A stretch of DNA of 64,000 nt from Pocillopora verrucosa (taxonomy: Eukaryota; Cnidaria; Anthozoa; Scleractinia; Pocilloporidae), in NCBI RefSeq assembly GCF_036669915.1, contig NC_089313.1, forward strand, positions 17,732,662 to 17,796,661. The letters are read 5' to 3'. The position numbers and the translations under genes were made by a program. Shown here in pieces: positions 32,531 through 44,875 of this stretch; position 1 is the stretch's first letter; the number at the start of each line of letters is the position of its first letter. Below the pieces are notes generated by a model. The model saw nothing but the letters and a program-made list of their open reading frames with translations, was not told where the DNA came from and did no database searches.

Positions 32531-33342
32531 GTACGTCCATTAAGACGAAGAATTAAAGGTAATCTTTGTAATCTTTTATGGTGTTCAAAGCGGATCTCTT
32601 TTCAATCGAAAATCAATATCATGTATTTTTGAGTGAATCGATACCAGGAAATGTTCAGCATGGTTTCCTTAGACGACTTAGACATCGACTTTATTGCGAA
32701 AAATGGCGTTTTTATCGAAGTTTACGAGGAAGAAAGAGCTTAAAATATATTAACAGCTTGTCGACTTTCATTTTCTAATTATGCAAATTAGTCTTAGCAA
32801 CATGCTTATCCAGGGGTGTAAGACTGAAACAAAAGCAGACATAACAAAACAACAATTATCTTTCAGGATTAGCTTTAGGCTGCGTTATGCGGTATAATTT
32901 TTGAGGGAGGGAGAGAAAGATTGTTTAAGGACGCACAGTTTTTTACTTTCATGGACTAGTTCTTGAATTGCGGAAATGAGTATAATTGATAAGCTTTCCT
33001 TTCTTGGTTGAACGATATTAACGGTTTCAAAGATAACTTGGTAAAACTGTCCGCTGGCTCAACGGACAACTATGTTTTCTATGCTAATGAATTTGAAGAA
33101 CTAAAAGCTTTCAGAGATCTAAATCTTTTCCTTTTATGGCATCGTACTTCGAGTCTTTGTTTAAATAATTCATCACTTGTAGATATGTTGTTGTTATTTT
33201 TTAATTCAGCTTACTCACGCCGAACAGTGACTTTCCCACTGAAACATAAACTACCCATTTCCTGTGGGACTGATATCAGATATTCAATACAAACAATCCA
33301 ATACCACCCTTCCCCTATATTTTCAGAAAACACTCAGTAGCC

Positions 33343-35431
33343 ATGGGAAAGCACCACATAATGCTATCTTACCAGTGGAACAAACAGGATCTGGTGGAAA
33401 AAGTGTATCACGGCCTACGTGAACACGGGATAGATGCTTGGATGGATACTCACGGTGGAGTCACGGGGAACATTAATGACAGGTGCGCATGTGCTACGCA
33501 CGAAACTCGCATTTACTTATTGCCTCATGTTTGTTTTTTCTGTTTTACCATATAATATATTAATGAAGTGTTATTAAAGGGCAACTTTTTTATCAACAAT
33601 CTAAAGCATGTTATTCGAATGCAGTTGTGCTTTCAGTGAGCGACTGACTTCGAAACAACTGTTCACTGGTCATCCGTCCGTTGACATAATCAGTTCATTA
33701 AATTGATTTTACTGTTAACCGTATGCCTTACCTGTGATCAGATGCTATGTTTCCATAGTCCATAATCCTTGCCGGAAACAAAATGCTTATTTAATTTCAC
33801 TATTTCTAGCATGGCCAAGGGAGTGGATGGAGCGGCCGTCGTCTGCTGTTTCATGTCAGCGGATTATTTCGTAAGTTTAGGATTTTAAGTACAACTAACT
33901 CGGACAAAGCTGATAATTTTCTTATCTAGATTTTGATAACTGATCCTTCGCGAAACGATTGACTCAACAGCCGGACCAGACTGTCAAATTTCTGGGGGGG
34001 GGAGGAGGGGGAGGGGGAGGAGAAATTTAAAAAAGCCTATCATGTTTGAATACAGTTCTCTTTTGTCCATTTTAGGGCTCAAAGAACTGCAAAAAGGAAT
34101 TGAACTACGCAGACGCTCAATCAAGAGCCATTGTCCCTGTGATGTGCGAGAAAGGGTTTAAAGCGACAGGCTGGCTAGGTGTTATCACTGCTGGGCTTCT
34201 GTGGGTCGACTTTAGGTAAATAAGCCACTTCTTATTCGATATGAGCTCGCTTATTGACATTGTATCAAAAAGGTTTCGTGTTTCACTCTGCTTGTCATAT
34301 CATGTTGTTGAGGGCCTCATCATGAATGAATGCAGTACATTTTCTTTCATTCCTGTGCGAGGTGTCCACGCAGTAATGTACAGCCCTGTCTTCTCGAATC
34401 AAATCTTTTGTACCTGTGCGAGATAACTGCTTCCTTTACGGTCGATTTCTCTCAGCCTGTTCTTTTAAGGCTTCTTAGCCTTCATTTGAGTGATTGCTTT
34501 TTTGTCTTAATAATAGGGAGGGAACTGTATTCAAGAATTCACTCGAGTCCCTAGTTAAGGAGATAATTAACTCCCTGGAGTCTGTGCCCGTAGATGATAT
34601 CAAGCTGAATCCCTCGGAGAAGCCTAAAGCACCTGTCGCGAATGCTCCAAAAATCGAGATAAAAAAGAAACCTGGACGAGCCTTCCAACACAAACTCACT
34701 GGAAAATTCTTGGCGGAGTCAGGTACAAAATCTCATTTTATGAGAATTCACTCGTAGTGACAAGTTAACTCTAGGAGTTCTCCAAATAACGTTCTCTGAT
34801 GACCATAAGAATATTCAGTTTGATGTTCTGAGTTCGGATGTTCTCTTTCAATCCAGGCCAGGTGAAGTTTCACCCAGCAAGTGGCAACCGCAGCACTTTG
34901 GTTATGAGAGACCGAGCTGAGGATACAAGCTACTGGGTCGAGGAAAAGCAGCCCAAGTCAGAGATTCATTTCTTCAAAAATTACGCTACCAATGGATATC
35001 TAGGTTAGTGCCATAGAAACAGATATGTAAGATTGGTGTGGAAAACGAAAGACGTTCTTCGAATTTAGGCTGCATGAGGCAGTAGAAAAGGTGGTTTTAT
35101 TAGCTTTAATTTCAGTATGTGAGTTTGTTTGTAACGTGAAGTAGTTATTGAAATATCAGGGAATTTTCAGTCCTTAGAAAAACTTATCGTTCGCTAAATC
35201 CCTGTTGTTACTTTCTTGACAGGATATGACCCCAACGGCGATTACATCTACACCAAGGGCCAGCATTATGGAGCAGAGGAATGGGTTCTAAAGGCTGATG
35301 ACAAATCCACAGACGGCCTCCGGGCGGTCGTGCTGTTTGCAAATTATGGCAAGAAGTACTTGGCAATCAGGAATGGGAAGCTCACTGGAGTAGCACAGTA
35401 TTCTCAAGACTGTGTTTGGATTTTAGATTAA
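33343..35431 (+). CDS. TIR-domain protein with C-terminal beta-trefoil-like domain, six exons
   Basis: Exons 33343-33482 (acceptor 33327), 33810-33870, 34076-34215, 34517-34722, 34857-35003 and 35223-35431 join in phase to 300 residues plus stop. ATG 33343 has a strong GTAGCCATGG context. Residues 4-114 are a TIR domain: HIMLSYQW (box 1 region), GIDAWMDTHGG, AAVVCCFMSADYF and SKNCKKELNYA. Glu75 in that last motif aligns by position with the catalytic Glu of NAD-cleaving TIRs such as SARM1. It ends GWLGVITAGLLWVDFR. A ~50-residue linker follows, then residues 167-300 form three similar strands-and-turn units (FQHKLTGKFLAES...YWVEE; IHFFKNYATNGYLGY...EEWVLK; VLFANYGKKYLAIR...CVWILD). These fit a beta-trefoil of the fascin/actin-crosslinking type. 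A role in innate immunity or NAD metabolism is inference. ATTAAA at 35531-35536 may be the poly(A) signal. Confidence 0.88.
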
Positions 35432-36210
35432 GATAAGTTGACGCATCAGTCGACTCGGTCAGCGCTGTTACAAATAATCAATGTGTACGTAGTGACAGTC
35501 GAAAGTTGCTAATTGAGAGCCCAGATGCAAATTAAAGGAGTTGTTTACAACAAATGTTAAATAACGTGATTATTTCGTCCCTTTTTGAATAATGCAATCA
35601 ACCTTTCATGTAAGTACTCCATAAGGACTCAAGATAGTGTGGTCGTAGTTTAAAACCTACTACATTCAGGAGCCCATCACTTGATGGGTTCCTGCTACAT
35701 TCTACTTTCATCTTCTTCTCGAGACGCAACGTATAACAAGCTCAATGTATTGTGGTAAGAATATGATAACGATTAGTACTGTCAACACCAAGTCTGCCGA
35801 GCCTCAGAGGCCGCAGTGTAGATATGAGGTTATTCAGATCGCACTAATGGCATAGCAGGGGGGGGGGGCCCTGCTGTGTTCGTTTATCGCCCCCAGGTAA
35901 TCTTCTACTTAAAAGTCAGCAACACACAAATCCTCAAGTTGGCGAAGACGTGCAATAAGAAGAGGCCAGTTACTTTATTTGCCGGTCTTTCTCTTCTCCT
36001 GAATGACCTCCCTCCTCCCCCCCGCCCCCCTTTTTTAAAAAATCCTAGCTATACCCCCTGTCACACAAATATTTGCAGTTCCAATCAAGCACACAAGACA
36101 ATGCCACCATGACACAAATGTTTGTAAAAAGTGGGAAACCTCTGTGAAAGGGAAGCAGGCTGGACCAATCTCATGTTTGTATGTAAACAAAATCTGAAGT
36201 GACAAGCCGC
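35432..36210. other. Convergent intergenic region
   Basis: The 3' flanks of the TIR gene (+) and the coiled-coil gene (-). ATTAAA at 35531 serves the + side, and TTTATT near 35970 is a possible poly(A) signal for the - side. Poly-G (about 35861) and poly-C (about 36012-36030) tracts are present. No gene seen. Confidence 0.5.
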
Positions 36211-39200
36211 TTACTTATAAGTTTGCTTTGAATAGAAAGCAATTTCTTCTGGTTTTAGGTCTCGCATGTTAGCGATATGAGTAGAAGAGCGGACCACGTA
36301 CCGCTGAACGTAGTCTGGAGCATCGACATGAAGCTTCCACCTGCGGCGGGGGCTTTCATAGACACACCGTTCCGGCGCATGCGTGAGTCCATCGGTAAGT
36401 TTGAGCGCGTTTTCTCCCTGGCCACGATCTCTCTCTATGAGCTGTTGCTGAAATGTTTTTGGAGAGATTAGATTCTCCTCCCCAAGTTTCTGCACAGAAG
36501 TATAACATCCCCTTTGCGTTTGCCCTGGATTGTCTTGATAAAATGGTGAGCTTTGTGCACTAAATGTTTTAGATTCTGATGGTCTGATTAAAGGCTCCTC
36601 CATTTCAAAAGGATAGTTTCGATATGGCGACTTCAAATCCACAAAATATGACTTGCAGACATCTGTGGAGGTTTCTTCGCACGATTCTGGATCCATAGCC
36701 ATATTTTCCACTGACCTTGTGATTTCTTTCAATTTTTCGCCGATGATCTTCAATGGTATGGACGTCTTTCTTCGAATATCTCCTGTTAACCCAACTTGAC
36801 TTTGCGCTGGGAGTCCTGTATGACCATATTCCCTTTCCAATCCAATTTTGTCTGAGGCAGATGACCTAAGCTGAGGGACATGCACCTTTGCTTCTCTTTC
36901 TTTCATGTCTCGCAATAATCGATCCGTAAATTTTGTTGTTTTCAAAAGGAATGCTTTCTCGGCTGTTGAGGAGGATAGGTTTTCAATTTCTTTTTTCATT
37001 TCTTTGTTTTCAATTCTCAGTTCTTCAATCTTTTGCATGGCACTTTTTAACTGTTGCTTCAAATCCTCGACCTCTTGGCTCACAGTTTGGGAGAAGAACT
37101 CGTTTTCGCTGCCCTTTCGGATGTAATTTTCTGTGGCATTTTCGGCAGTATTGGAAATCATGGAAATCCTGTCTGAACTTTTGTAATCACCAGTTTCAAA
37201 AACTTTGAGAACCGGTTCGTTCTTGAGAAAACTCTCTAAAGTTGTTCCCTCTTGCACTGTTCCGGGCCCGCTTGTCAAATTTTCTTCACCTTCCTTTTTC
37301 AAAAAGTCCTTAAGGTGAACATCTGGTTCTTCGTCGGCCTCCCCAAAGAACGAGAGAGGGCTCTGATTAGTTGCTCTATTATCCGTCAGTAACGTTCCAA
37401 ACTTTTCCTCTGTGTAATCAGTAGCCTTGGGAAGGGTAGGTGGGGATGAAATCTGATCTTCCTCGATAATCTTTGAGAAAATTCGCGGAAATTTTTGTAC
37501 TGAACACGGGCTTAATGTTTCTAAGGTATTATTTTTCTGTTTAGTAGCATTCTGTTTATCCTCCACCAACTCATAGCTTGTGTCTGACAATTTAATTGCG
37601 TTTTCCTGTACTTGGCAAACATCTTCCCGAATCTTCTCCAGTTCTTCACCGTTTTCTCTAGGACTTTCCTCATTTGTATCAGACGGTCCGGACAACGAAC
37701 TCTGCAATGATGCATCAACTTGGCGGACATCTTCACTTTTATCTCGAATGGACAAGTTCCCTTTTGTATAGTCCTCATCAGTCAATGCTAATGACGAACT
37801 CAATAAACCAATAACACAAGGAATGTCTTGACTGTGTACTTCTGTTGGCCAGTCTTCATGCAAACTGTCATCGTTTAAAAGCTTATCGCATTTGTTGTCG
37901 AAAGATGAAAAAACCTCTCTATTCTCCACAAAATCATCCAGTCCGTTTCTTTCGTCCTTTTCAGGAAAAGACAAAACTATGGTGTCATCTTTAGCTATCT
38001 TTTCTTGTTCGTTTACTTCGCTCGTTTCTTCTACAGCACACTCTTGTGGGACAGATTCCTCCTGCTGCCCGCTGCCATGATTCCCACCTTCCTCTCCCTC
38101 AGCCTTCAGTTCCTCGCCGAAAGCTGGAAAAACCTCTCCATTGTCCACACAATCATTCAGTCGGTTTCTTTCGTCCTTGTCAGGAAAAGACAAAACTATA
38201 GTGTCATCTTTAGCCATCTTTTCTTGTTCGTTTACTTCGCCCGTTTCTTCTACAGCACACTCTTGTGGGACAGATTCCTCCTGCTGCCCGCTGCCATGAT
38301 TCCCACCTTCCTCTCCCTCAGCCTTCAGTTCCTCGCCGAAAGCTGGAAAAACCTCTCCATTGTCCACACAATCATTCAGTCGGTTTCTTTCGTCCTTGTC
38401 AGGAAAAGACAAAACTATGGTGTAATCTTTAGCCATCTTTTCTTGTTCGTTTACTTCGCCCGTTTCTTCTACAGCACACTCTTGTAGGACAGATTCCTCC
38501 TGCTGCCCGCTGCCATGATTCCCACCTTCCTCACCCTCAGCCTTCAGTTCCTCATGTTGTGCTCCTAACACCTCTTTTAGCTCTTCCATTTCTTTTTTCA
38601 CTTTAGCTAGTTCTCCTTCGGCTAACTCTCTCTGTCTCACTGCATTTGCCAGTTTAAATGTAAGAGTACATATTTGTTGTGTTTTCAAACTCTTCACATC
38701 ACTCCCGGCTTTCTTTTCTTGTTCCAGCTGTTCCTTAAGAGTTGTCACCTCAGTTCGAAGCTCCGAGATAATTCTTTCTAAAACCTCTTCGTTCGATGGA
38801 CTGTCTTTCTTCCCTGAATTACTTAAATCTTCAGGTTTTTCTATGAGCTGTGAAAAACAGAATTTGACAGCTAATTATCGCTAATTACCCGAACAAATTC
38901 TTTTAAAATTTATGATTGATGAAAGTTAATGAATACCATGTGCGCTGTTTACTTCCTAAATGTTTTCTTCATTATCACTTTCAGAGCCAATGCTAATCAG
39001 GCTCTTATTCTGAAAACAAGAATTTACCCTGTTCAAACTGACGTAAATCGCACCTTTATTTCTGAAGTAAGTAAATAAATGGTTTAGATTGCAATGTAAA
39101 AAAATGCTACCAAGAGACTCCACAACCATCCTCCAAAACTGTCATGAGATGTTGAAATTTTACCCATTCATTTCCTCACTGTTTTCGATTAATATTAACC

Positions 39201-42200
39201 CAGATTTTGCTAGGGGGTAATCAACTCCTACGAAAATCCGTTTGCTGATTGGCTGCAAACTATTCACTAATGAATAAAGGGGGTAAGTTTCTAAATAAAC
39301 TGTGCCGGGCTATGCAGGGGAGGGGGGGGGGACTGTGTAGGGGGGGATACTATAATGTAACTTGGTTTTATCGACTCAGTTGATAATGTAAATTGGCCAC
39401 CGTGAAAGGTTTCTAGAGCTGACGTTTAGCGCGTTAGTCCTTCGCTCTGTTCATTAATTCTTTGTTCAAATAAGCTAACTTCTTGTGTAAGGTTTGAACT
39501 CATTAATGCTAGTTACATGGTTGAACTTAAAATCAGCGTCAGTGCGACAATTGTTGTGTATACTTGGACAAATGATAATGGTTTCTAAGTATTACCAATA
39601 TTATCTATCAGATGCTAATTGGACTTCGGTTTCAGTGTTTGGCGCTCCTTCTATGTGCACCCTTCTTGTTAAAGTTTTCCTCAATAAGCCGACTGTGAAT
39701 TATTTAGAATTTAAACCCTCATGATGCTGGAGCAGAAGCCCGGAGTTAATTTTGTTGATGTAGTGTGAGTTTGACTTTTTTCCGCCCGCAGTCTGTCAGC
39801 CCATCGATACAGAAAACATCCCAAATTTATATTATTATTGGTTTACAATAACTCTCTCTTTTTAAGGAAAATTGTCATTTCCATACGCCGACCATAGTTC
39901 ATAAGAGAGAGTTGGACTTTAAGAATCTTCGAACTTGAAAGTATTCGAAGAAATCTAGAGTTATCCATTGATGGAATCTTAAACAATGACATGTTTACCT
40001 GATGTTTACTCGATCGCCTCCTAACTCGTTTTAACATCTTCGGCTTCTTTGATAATACTTTTCCGACTCCTCAACAATCAGACAAACTTGAGACCACAAC
40101 CGCTTAGGTTTTCACCTTCCTCGATCTACAATATCGACGTCGAAGAGTATTAAATTTGAAATGTAGACTTGTTGGAAAGAGTAAGTCGTTAGAATAATTG
40201 AAGAGCTTCGTATGTCAGTCTATACTTTTTTGTTAGTGACTTGATGCCATGTCTAATTACACCTCTGGTCACAAAAAGTAATACACTTTGCTAAATCAGT
40301 TGTTGGTAAATCTCCGTTATTTTCATTAAAAGGTAGCTTAAGATTCTAGTTGGCAAATACATTTGGTTATTTTAAACTTTGTAGACGCGCTAGTTATGAA
40401 AACGATCCTTACTTGAAGAACAAAAAGGTTCGATTTCTTTTGCCTTCCAGTGCAATTTCCGTCAATCCAAAGAACAGAAACGTTTTAAGTGTCAAGTCTT
40501 CCTGTTTCAGAACTATGCCAGAGGTAGCATCAACAAACAGATATCACTTAGCAGTCAAACTTGTACACACACCTGGGATCGACAAAGCCGCCGAAATCAT
40601 TTAAATGCTTCATTCCAATTTCCTTCATTATGCAAGGTCCGTTAAAATTAAGCTCCTCACAACTTCGTATTGGGTTATCCAAGTGAAATGTCTTTCCCTC
40701 CAACTATCCTTTTCCTTCTTCTTCGATTGGTGTACCCTAAGGAAACATTATTACTTCTTGCGTGTTGATTAAACGTACACTAAAACAACAATGGCCCAAA
40801 CTAATTTGCACGAGCCTTTGAGGTCAATTGCAGCATTTAAATGTTATGCAAATATACTTCCTTATTTTTCATTAGTCTGACAAGTGAGTATTATCTTAAT
40901 CCAGCCCTTTTCACAAAAGCTTTCAAGTTTATCGTCTACCTGACGAGGTAGCCGGGTTTTAATTATAAAAAATCGGAGCGGTGGGCTTTCAGGAAGTAAA
41001 CAGTTTTACTGAATGAGCTGAAGGATCATTAAGCGTGAGATGTTTGAGTAGCCGAGCTTAACCCTTTAAATCCCAAGATCTGACTGTTAATTCTCCTCTC
41101 TAGCTGTTATAAATTTTCCTGTTAATAAGTTACAAGAATTTGGTGTTAGATCTAGAAAATAACTTCAGCCTGATAAGTTTGGTTATTCTCATTACCTATT
41201 TGCTTGATAACGTAAGGATAATATGTAGGGAGAAGTTACGTGTTAATCGCTTCGGAAGCTGAAGGGTTCATATGCGTTTACTGTAAACGGAACGGTTATA
41301 AAAGTATTTTCCTACACAAGGAATTTTCGTTTCGTTGCAAAAAAAAAATTAATGCACAATAGTTTCTTAGCTTTGTATATATTCTAAGTTTTCACATACT
41401 GCCGCAATAATATTTCACGATATAACGCTATAAAGGAACAAGTGAACATAGTAATGGGTTCGGTGGTGTAAGCTGAGTATGATATTTACAAAAACGTCGA
41501 TAGGATGAAGTTGGAATTCGTTTTGTCTCCTTTCAGTCGTTAGTATACTTCAGTGAAAATTCTGGCATTAAGTGTGAACAAGTGATTAATTGCGCAATGT
41601 TGATCTAAAGAGTTAAGAGGAATAGTCACAAAATTTTGGGTGACTATAGCCGTTTGTAGTTGCCGTGGATGGAATGTTTATACTCACTTTTATCAACTAA
41701 ATGAAGACGTAACTGTTTGACAAATTCTGACATTACACACACTGTGGCAGTCTTTATCCTATTTCACTACAAGCAATTTCGATTTAAGACTTGGTTCAAT
41801 AGTTTTCGTTTATGATCAGCGCAAATGGGAATATGTTCACTTTCGCTTAACACCGTTTGTTCTGATTTTAGTTCGAACACTAAACGTATGGCTGCTTCAA
41901 AAAGTCGTCATCTTCAGAAAAAACTCATGTGATAGCTCTTTAGATCAAAATGTACGATACCGAAGTCTTGTCCATTGAAAGATCTTACTTTTTCTTTCAT
42001 TGTAGTATTTGCCATCTTAGGTATTTTTTTTCGTAATTTAAGACACACTGAGGCAGTATATTATTTATTTTAATTCCATTATAAGTTGCACAGTTGTACC
42101 ATGCACATGCAAAATGTCTAAAATTCCTAGAGTGTTTTAAGCAATAACCTGTGCGCGATAGACAATGTTTTAAGTGACCAGATGTTTCCCTCTAAGAAAA

Positions 42201-44875
42201 CATTTTCTGTTGTTTTGTTTGAGCTGGTATGTTAAGCTATTTTATCTCAAAGTTTAATCATTTTTAGCCGAAAAAGAGATATTAGTTATTTAAACTGACT
42301 CTCTCTATAAACTACTGCGTTAGATTAATTTAGAATAAAATGGAACATATTCATTAAGTTTGACTAATCATAGAACACAAGTACTGATTACAATAGCGAG
42401 GTAAAGAAAGAAGTTGACCCTTTCATTGTTGAATCATGCACTCTCAAACGAAGTTGAACACAGACCCCTGTCTAGTCCACTGCGCGTCTCAATACCCTCG
42501 ACCCAGTGTTCAGTTATACAAATTGAACCATACGACACGAAATGCAGTTTTTTTTTCAATTACCTGAGACGGGATAGGTTCTAGGCTTTTAGGGAATATA
42601 AGGGCATGGCCCTATTCCCAATAAAGAAGTGTTTTTTATTACTACTGAACTGTATGATACAAACAAACAATTTCGTTTTCATAAGTAGTATATTGAGTTC
42701 GTTTTAAGTCCAACACTCGCTGTTGTTGATGGTTACTGCTTCTCCTTAGATGGAGCGAGATCTGCTTCGACACTTTCCAAATTCTGTAGAACTCTGCGAG
42801 GAAAACAGGACAGAATCACTTACTTTAAGATCGAAATTTATATTTAGGAAACAAAATGAATGAGGCAGGTGAAAACACTACTACGTTGCTTCGTTGTTTT
42901 TTTCGTGAAGTTCAAAAAGGAAGCTCACTGCCAAGTTATCTAATCGAAACGAATTATGCGAAAAAAAAAGGTGAAAATCCATCGCTAACTGCACTTTTCT
43001 CTTTTTCATGCTAATTTGTTCATACTTTGACATTAAATTCACTAACCGCGCTTTCAATTTCATTTTGATAAAATCTAGTCAAGTAATTAGTATAATGTTA
43101 TCTGTCGCTGTTGTCCATTCAATTTAGAATTACTTTTCGAGAGAAATCGTTAATGGGCCCCTGAAATCGTATACTCTGGAAAAATTTTCTACGTCGTTTC
43201 GCAATTTGTTTCCATTAATGGTAGACGTAATGAAAGGACTAAATTTATAACAAATACATCTTGCTGTTTATTTCTCCCGGCATAATTTTTTTACCTAATA
43301 CCTTGTAGGCCTTCAACTCTTCCGTAGAAAACTTTTGAAAACACGTAATTCATAAAAAATTAGAATTTAATTTGCGATTTTTGCAGTTCGGACGAGTGAA
43401 ACTTTAGTCCGTACTTGTTCTGTGTCTTTTACCAACCGTAAAGAATTTTATTTGAGACTGTAATGATGTCCAGTGGATCCTATTTTTTTTTTCACAAATT
43501 GTTACATTTCTTCCTTGCGATTATTGTGTTTTGCGTACTACAAATGTCTGTTTTCACTAAGTGCTCCATCATCGGAATTAAATCTCATTTCGTTAAGTTT
43601 TTTCAAAACACAGCACCTCAATTTGTTTTTGTTTTGTTTTTTTTTTACATTATTGCAGCTTAAGGGTACATTAGCGTATTTTTAGTTTCAGGCTTGTTTT
43701 TTAGTTTATTTTCCTTTATACCATTGTTTCACGCATGTGGGCTTTCTGTTTTGAACGTATTGCACATCAATAACTGCCAAAAGACTTAAACAGGTCAACA
43801 AAATGATTTTGGTCAACTTTCTCTTGTAAAACTAAAGCAGCTTAAAATACTTTTTCCTCATAAATCTCAGCCTCGTGACGTTAGTTCTAAAAGAGGCTCA
43901 AAAAAGCTATCTCTTCGGAAATGTTTTTCGGTGTGCAACATTAATATATATTTTCCATACTCGAAAAGTCACTTGATACTTAACTAAATTCAAGTTTCAT
44001 GGTCGGAAATTATACTTCCTTCTAAAAACGCCACGTGAATTTAAAGAGCATTACGACAAATAAAATAATATGTATATGTATATTTTTTTTTGCTACAAAA
44101 CAATGAAACTATTGTCGCCGAGGCAAATCAATTCTTGTTAGCAATCTTCAACTAGTGAACCTTTTTTCTCAATAAAAATCCGCGACGGTCGGTGTAATTC
44201 ACGCGTATTTTGAAACACGTTTCGTTTCTCGACAGTTTTCAGCAGAATTCAACAGTGAGTTCTTAAGGCTTAATTGTTTTGTAAGCTATTTTTCGGTGAT
44301 ACAAACTTTACGAAACCCGTGTGAAGTTAAGCCTTTATTGTCCTCAGCGATTTACGTCATTTCAACATAAACCACGAAGTGTAATTCAGATACTTTTGTT
44401 TACCTTTAAAACAAACGCTCTGTCCGCTCCCAACCTCACATTTTTTTTTACTTGCATCTTCTCACAACACGAAAACAGAAATTTACACGTAAAAAATAAA
44501 AACTGAATAAACTTTTACCTTTTCCTTAGTTCCGACAAAGCTAAATGGTGGCAAGGAGTCTTCCAAGTCATCTTCCATATCACTTTCTGAAAAGCTCCAG
44601 TCTTCGACACGAATCAATGGAACACAGAATGTCGAATCTTTTCTCGTAATCGCTCGTGTTTCGCTCGGATAATCCTCGGTTATGTCCATTTCGGAACCAC
44701 TGCCGTCCCCTTCCGACACCAGAATGTCTGAACTGTCTTCCTCAACCGAAGTGAAGCTCTCATTGTTATTCACTTTTTTGCCATGAACAAAACGCGGAAG
44801 CTTAGAGTAAGAGCACCCATTCTGGTTTGAAAACAAGTCGTCGTTGTTACCAGCTCCAGTCAAGAAGGTTTCCAT
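36211..44875 (-). CDS. Long coiled-coil protein with three 73-residue repeats, two exons as modelled
   Basis: Exon 1, 44875-44519, encodes 119 acidic residues (METFLTGAGNNDDLFS... to GTKEK) and ends in phase 0 at GTAAAAG. The next clear exon starts at 38847 (TTTTTCACAG acceptor, LIEKPEDLSNSGKK...) in phase 0 and runs to TAA at 36211, 879 codons with stop. Joined, they give 997 residues. Residues ~145-220 are a Lys/Glu coiled coil. Residues ~218-436 are three near-identical 73-residue units (EELKAEGEEGGNHGSGQQEE...). A second coil (QEVEDLKQQLKSAMQKIEEL...) lies around residue 690, and the conserved-looking C-terminus includes DAPDYVQRYVVRSSTHIANM. The intron is ~5.7 kb, so extra small exons are possible. 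I do not recognise the protein. Coiled-coil scaffold is all that can be said. Confidence 0.65.
37897..38553 (-). repeat. Three tandem 219-bp coding repeats
   Basis: A 219-bp unit (73 codons) is present three times inside the coiled-coil gene; an ATTCCCACCTTCCTC landmark falls at 38080, 38299 and 38518. The copies differ at only a few bases, with the 37.9-38.1 kb copy the most diverged, which indicates recent in-frame duplication. The unit is acidic and carries EESVPQECAVEETGEVNEQE and DDTIVLSFPDKDERNRL blocks. Confidence 0.92.
39275..39465 (-). mobile_element. Foldback element, GTAAATTGGCCACC family
   Basis: GGGGGTAAGTTTCTAAATAA, a poly-G-disrupted middle, then GGTTTTATCGACTCAGTTGA, TGTAAATTGGCCACCGTGAAAG and CGCGTTAGTCCTTCG. 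The order and motifs are the reverse of the copy at 56600-56775. Confidence 0.65.
41058..41270 (+). mobile_element. MITE-like element, TTAACCC family (subtype A)
   Basis: Starts TTAACCCTTTAAATCCCAAG, ends GCTGAAGGGTTC. The interior GATCTGACTGTTAATTCTCC, TTGGTGTTAGATCTAGAAAA and CCTGATAAGTTTGGTTATTC matches subtype A. Confidence 0.7.

Larger units (their letters stand above)
38848..44518 (-). other. Large intron of the coiled-coil gene
   Basis: No exon that fits the flanking phase was found. It holds a foldback copy (39275-39465), a TTAACCC-family element (41058-41270) and AT-rich sequence. Two short - strand frames with coil-like or basic composition (about 43071-42990, MKLKARLVNLMSKYEQ...; about 40050-39985, KVLSKKPKMLKRVRRR... 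ending at GTAAAC) start in a phase that does not match exon 1. Confidence 0.4.

Noticed and set aside
32651-32743. Short frame MFSMVSLDDLDIDFIAKNG... on the + strand
   Set aside because: Protein-like in composition, but only 30 codons, overlapping another open frame and with no phase-compatible partner exon.
33008-33340. 110-codon + strand frame just before the TIR gene
   Set aside because: It ends in a stop inside the TIR exon's 5' part in a different frame and overlaps the polypyrimidine tract and acceptor at 33326. AT-rich chance frame.
38005-38487. 160-codon + strand open frame with internal repeats
   Set aside because: It is the antisense of the three 219-bp coding repeats of the - strand gene. 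The - strand frame is longer and continuous with coiled coils on both sides.
39985-43071. Two coil-like or basic - strand frames as extra exons of the coiled-coil gene
   Set aside because: Their entry phase (1) does not match the phase-0 donor of exon 1, the candidate at 43 kb has no good donor, and one has an in-frame stop just upstream of its only usable acceptor.
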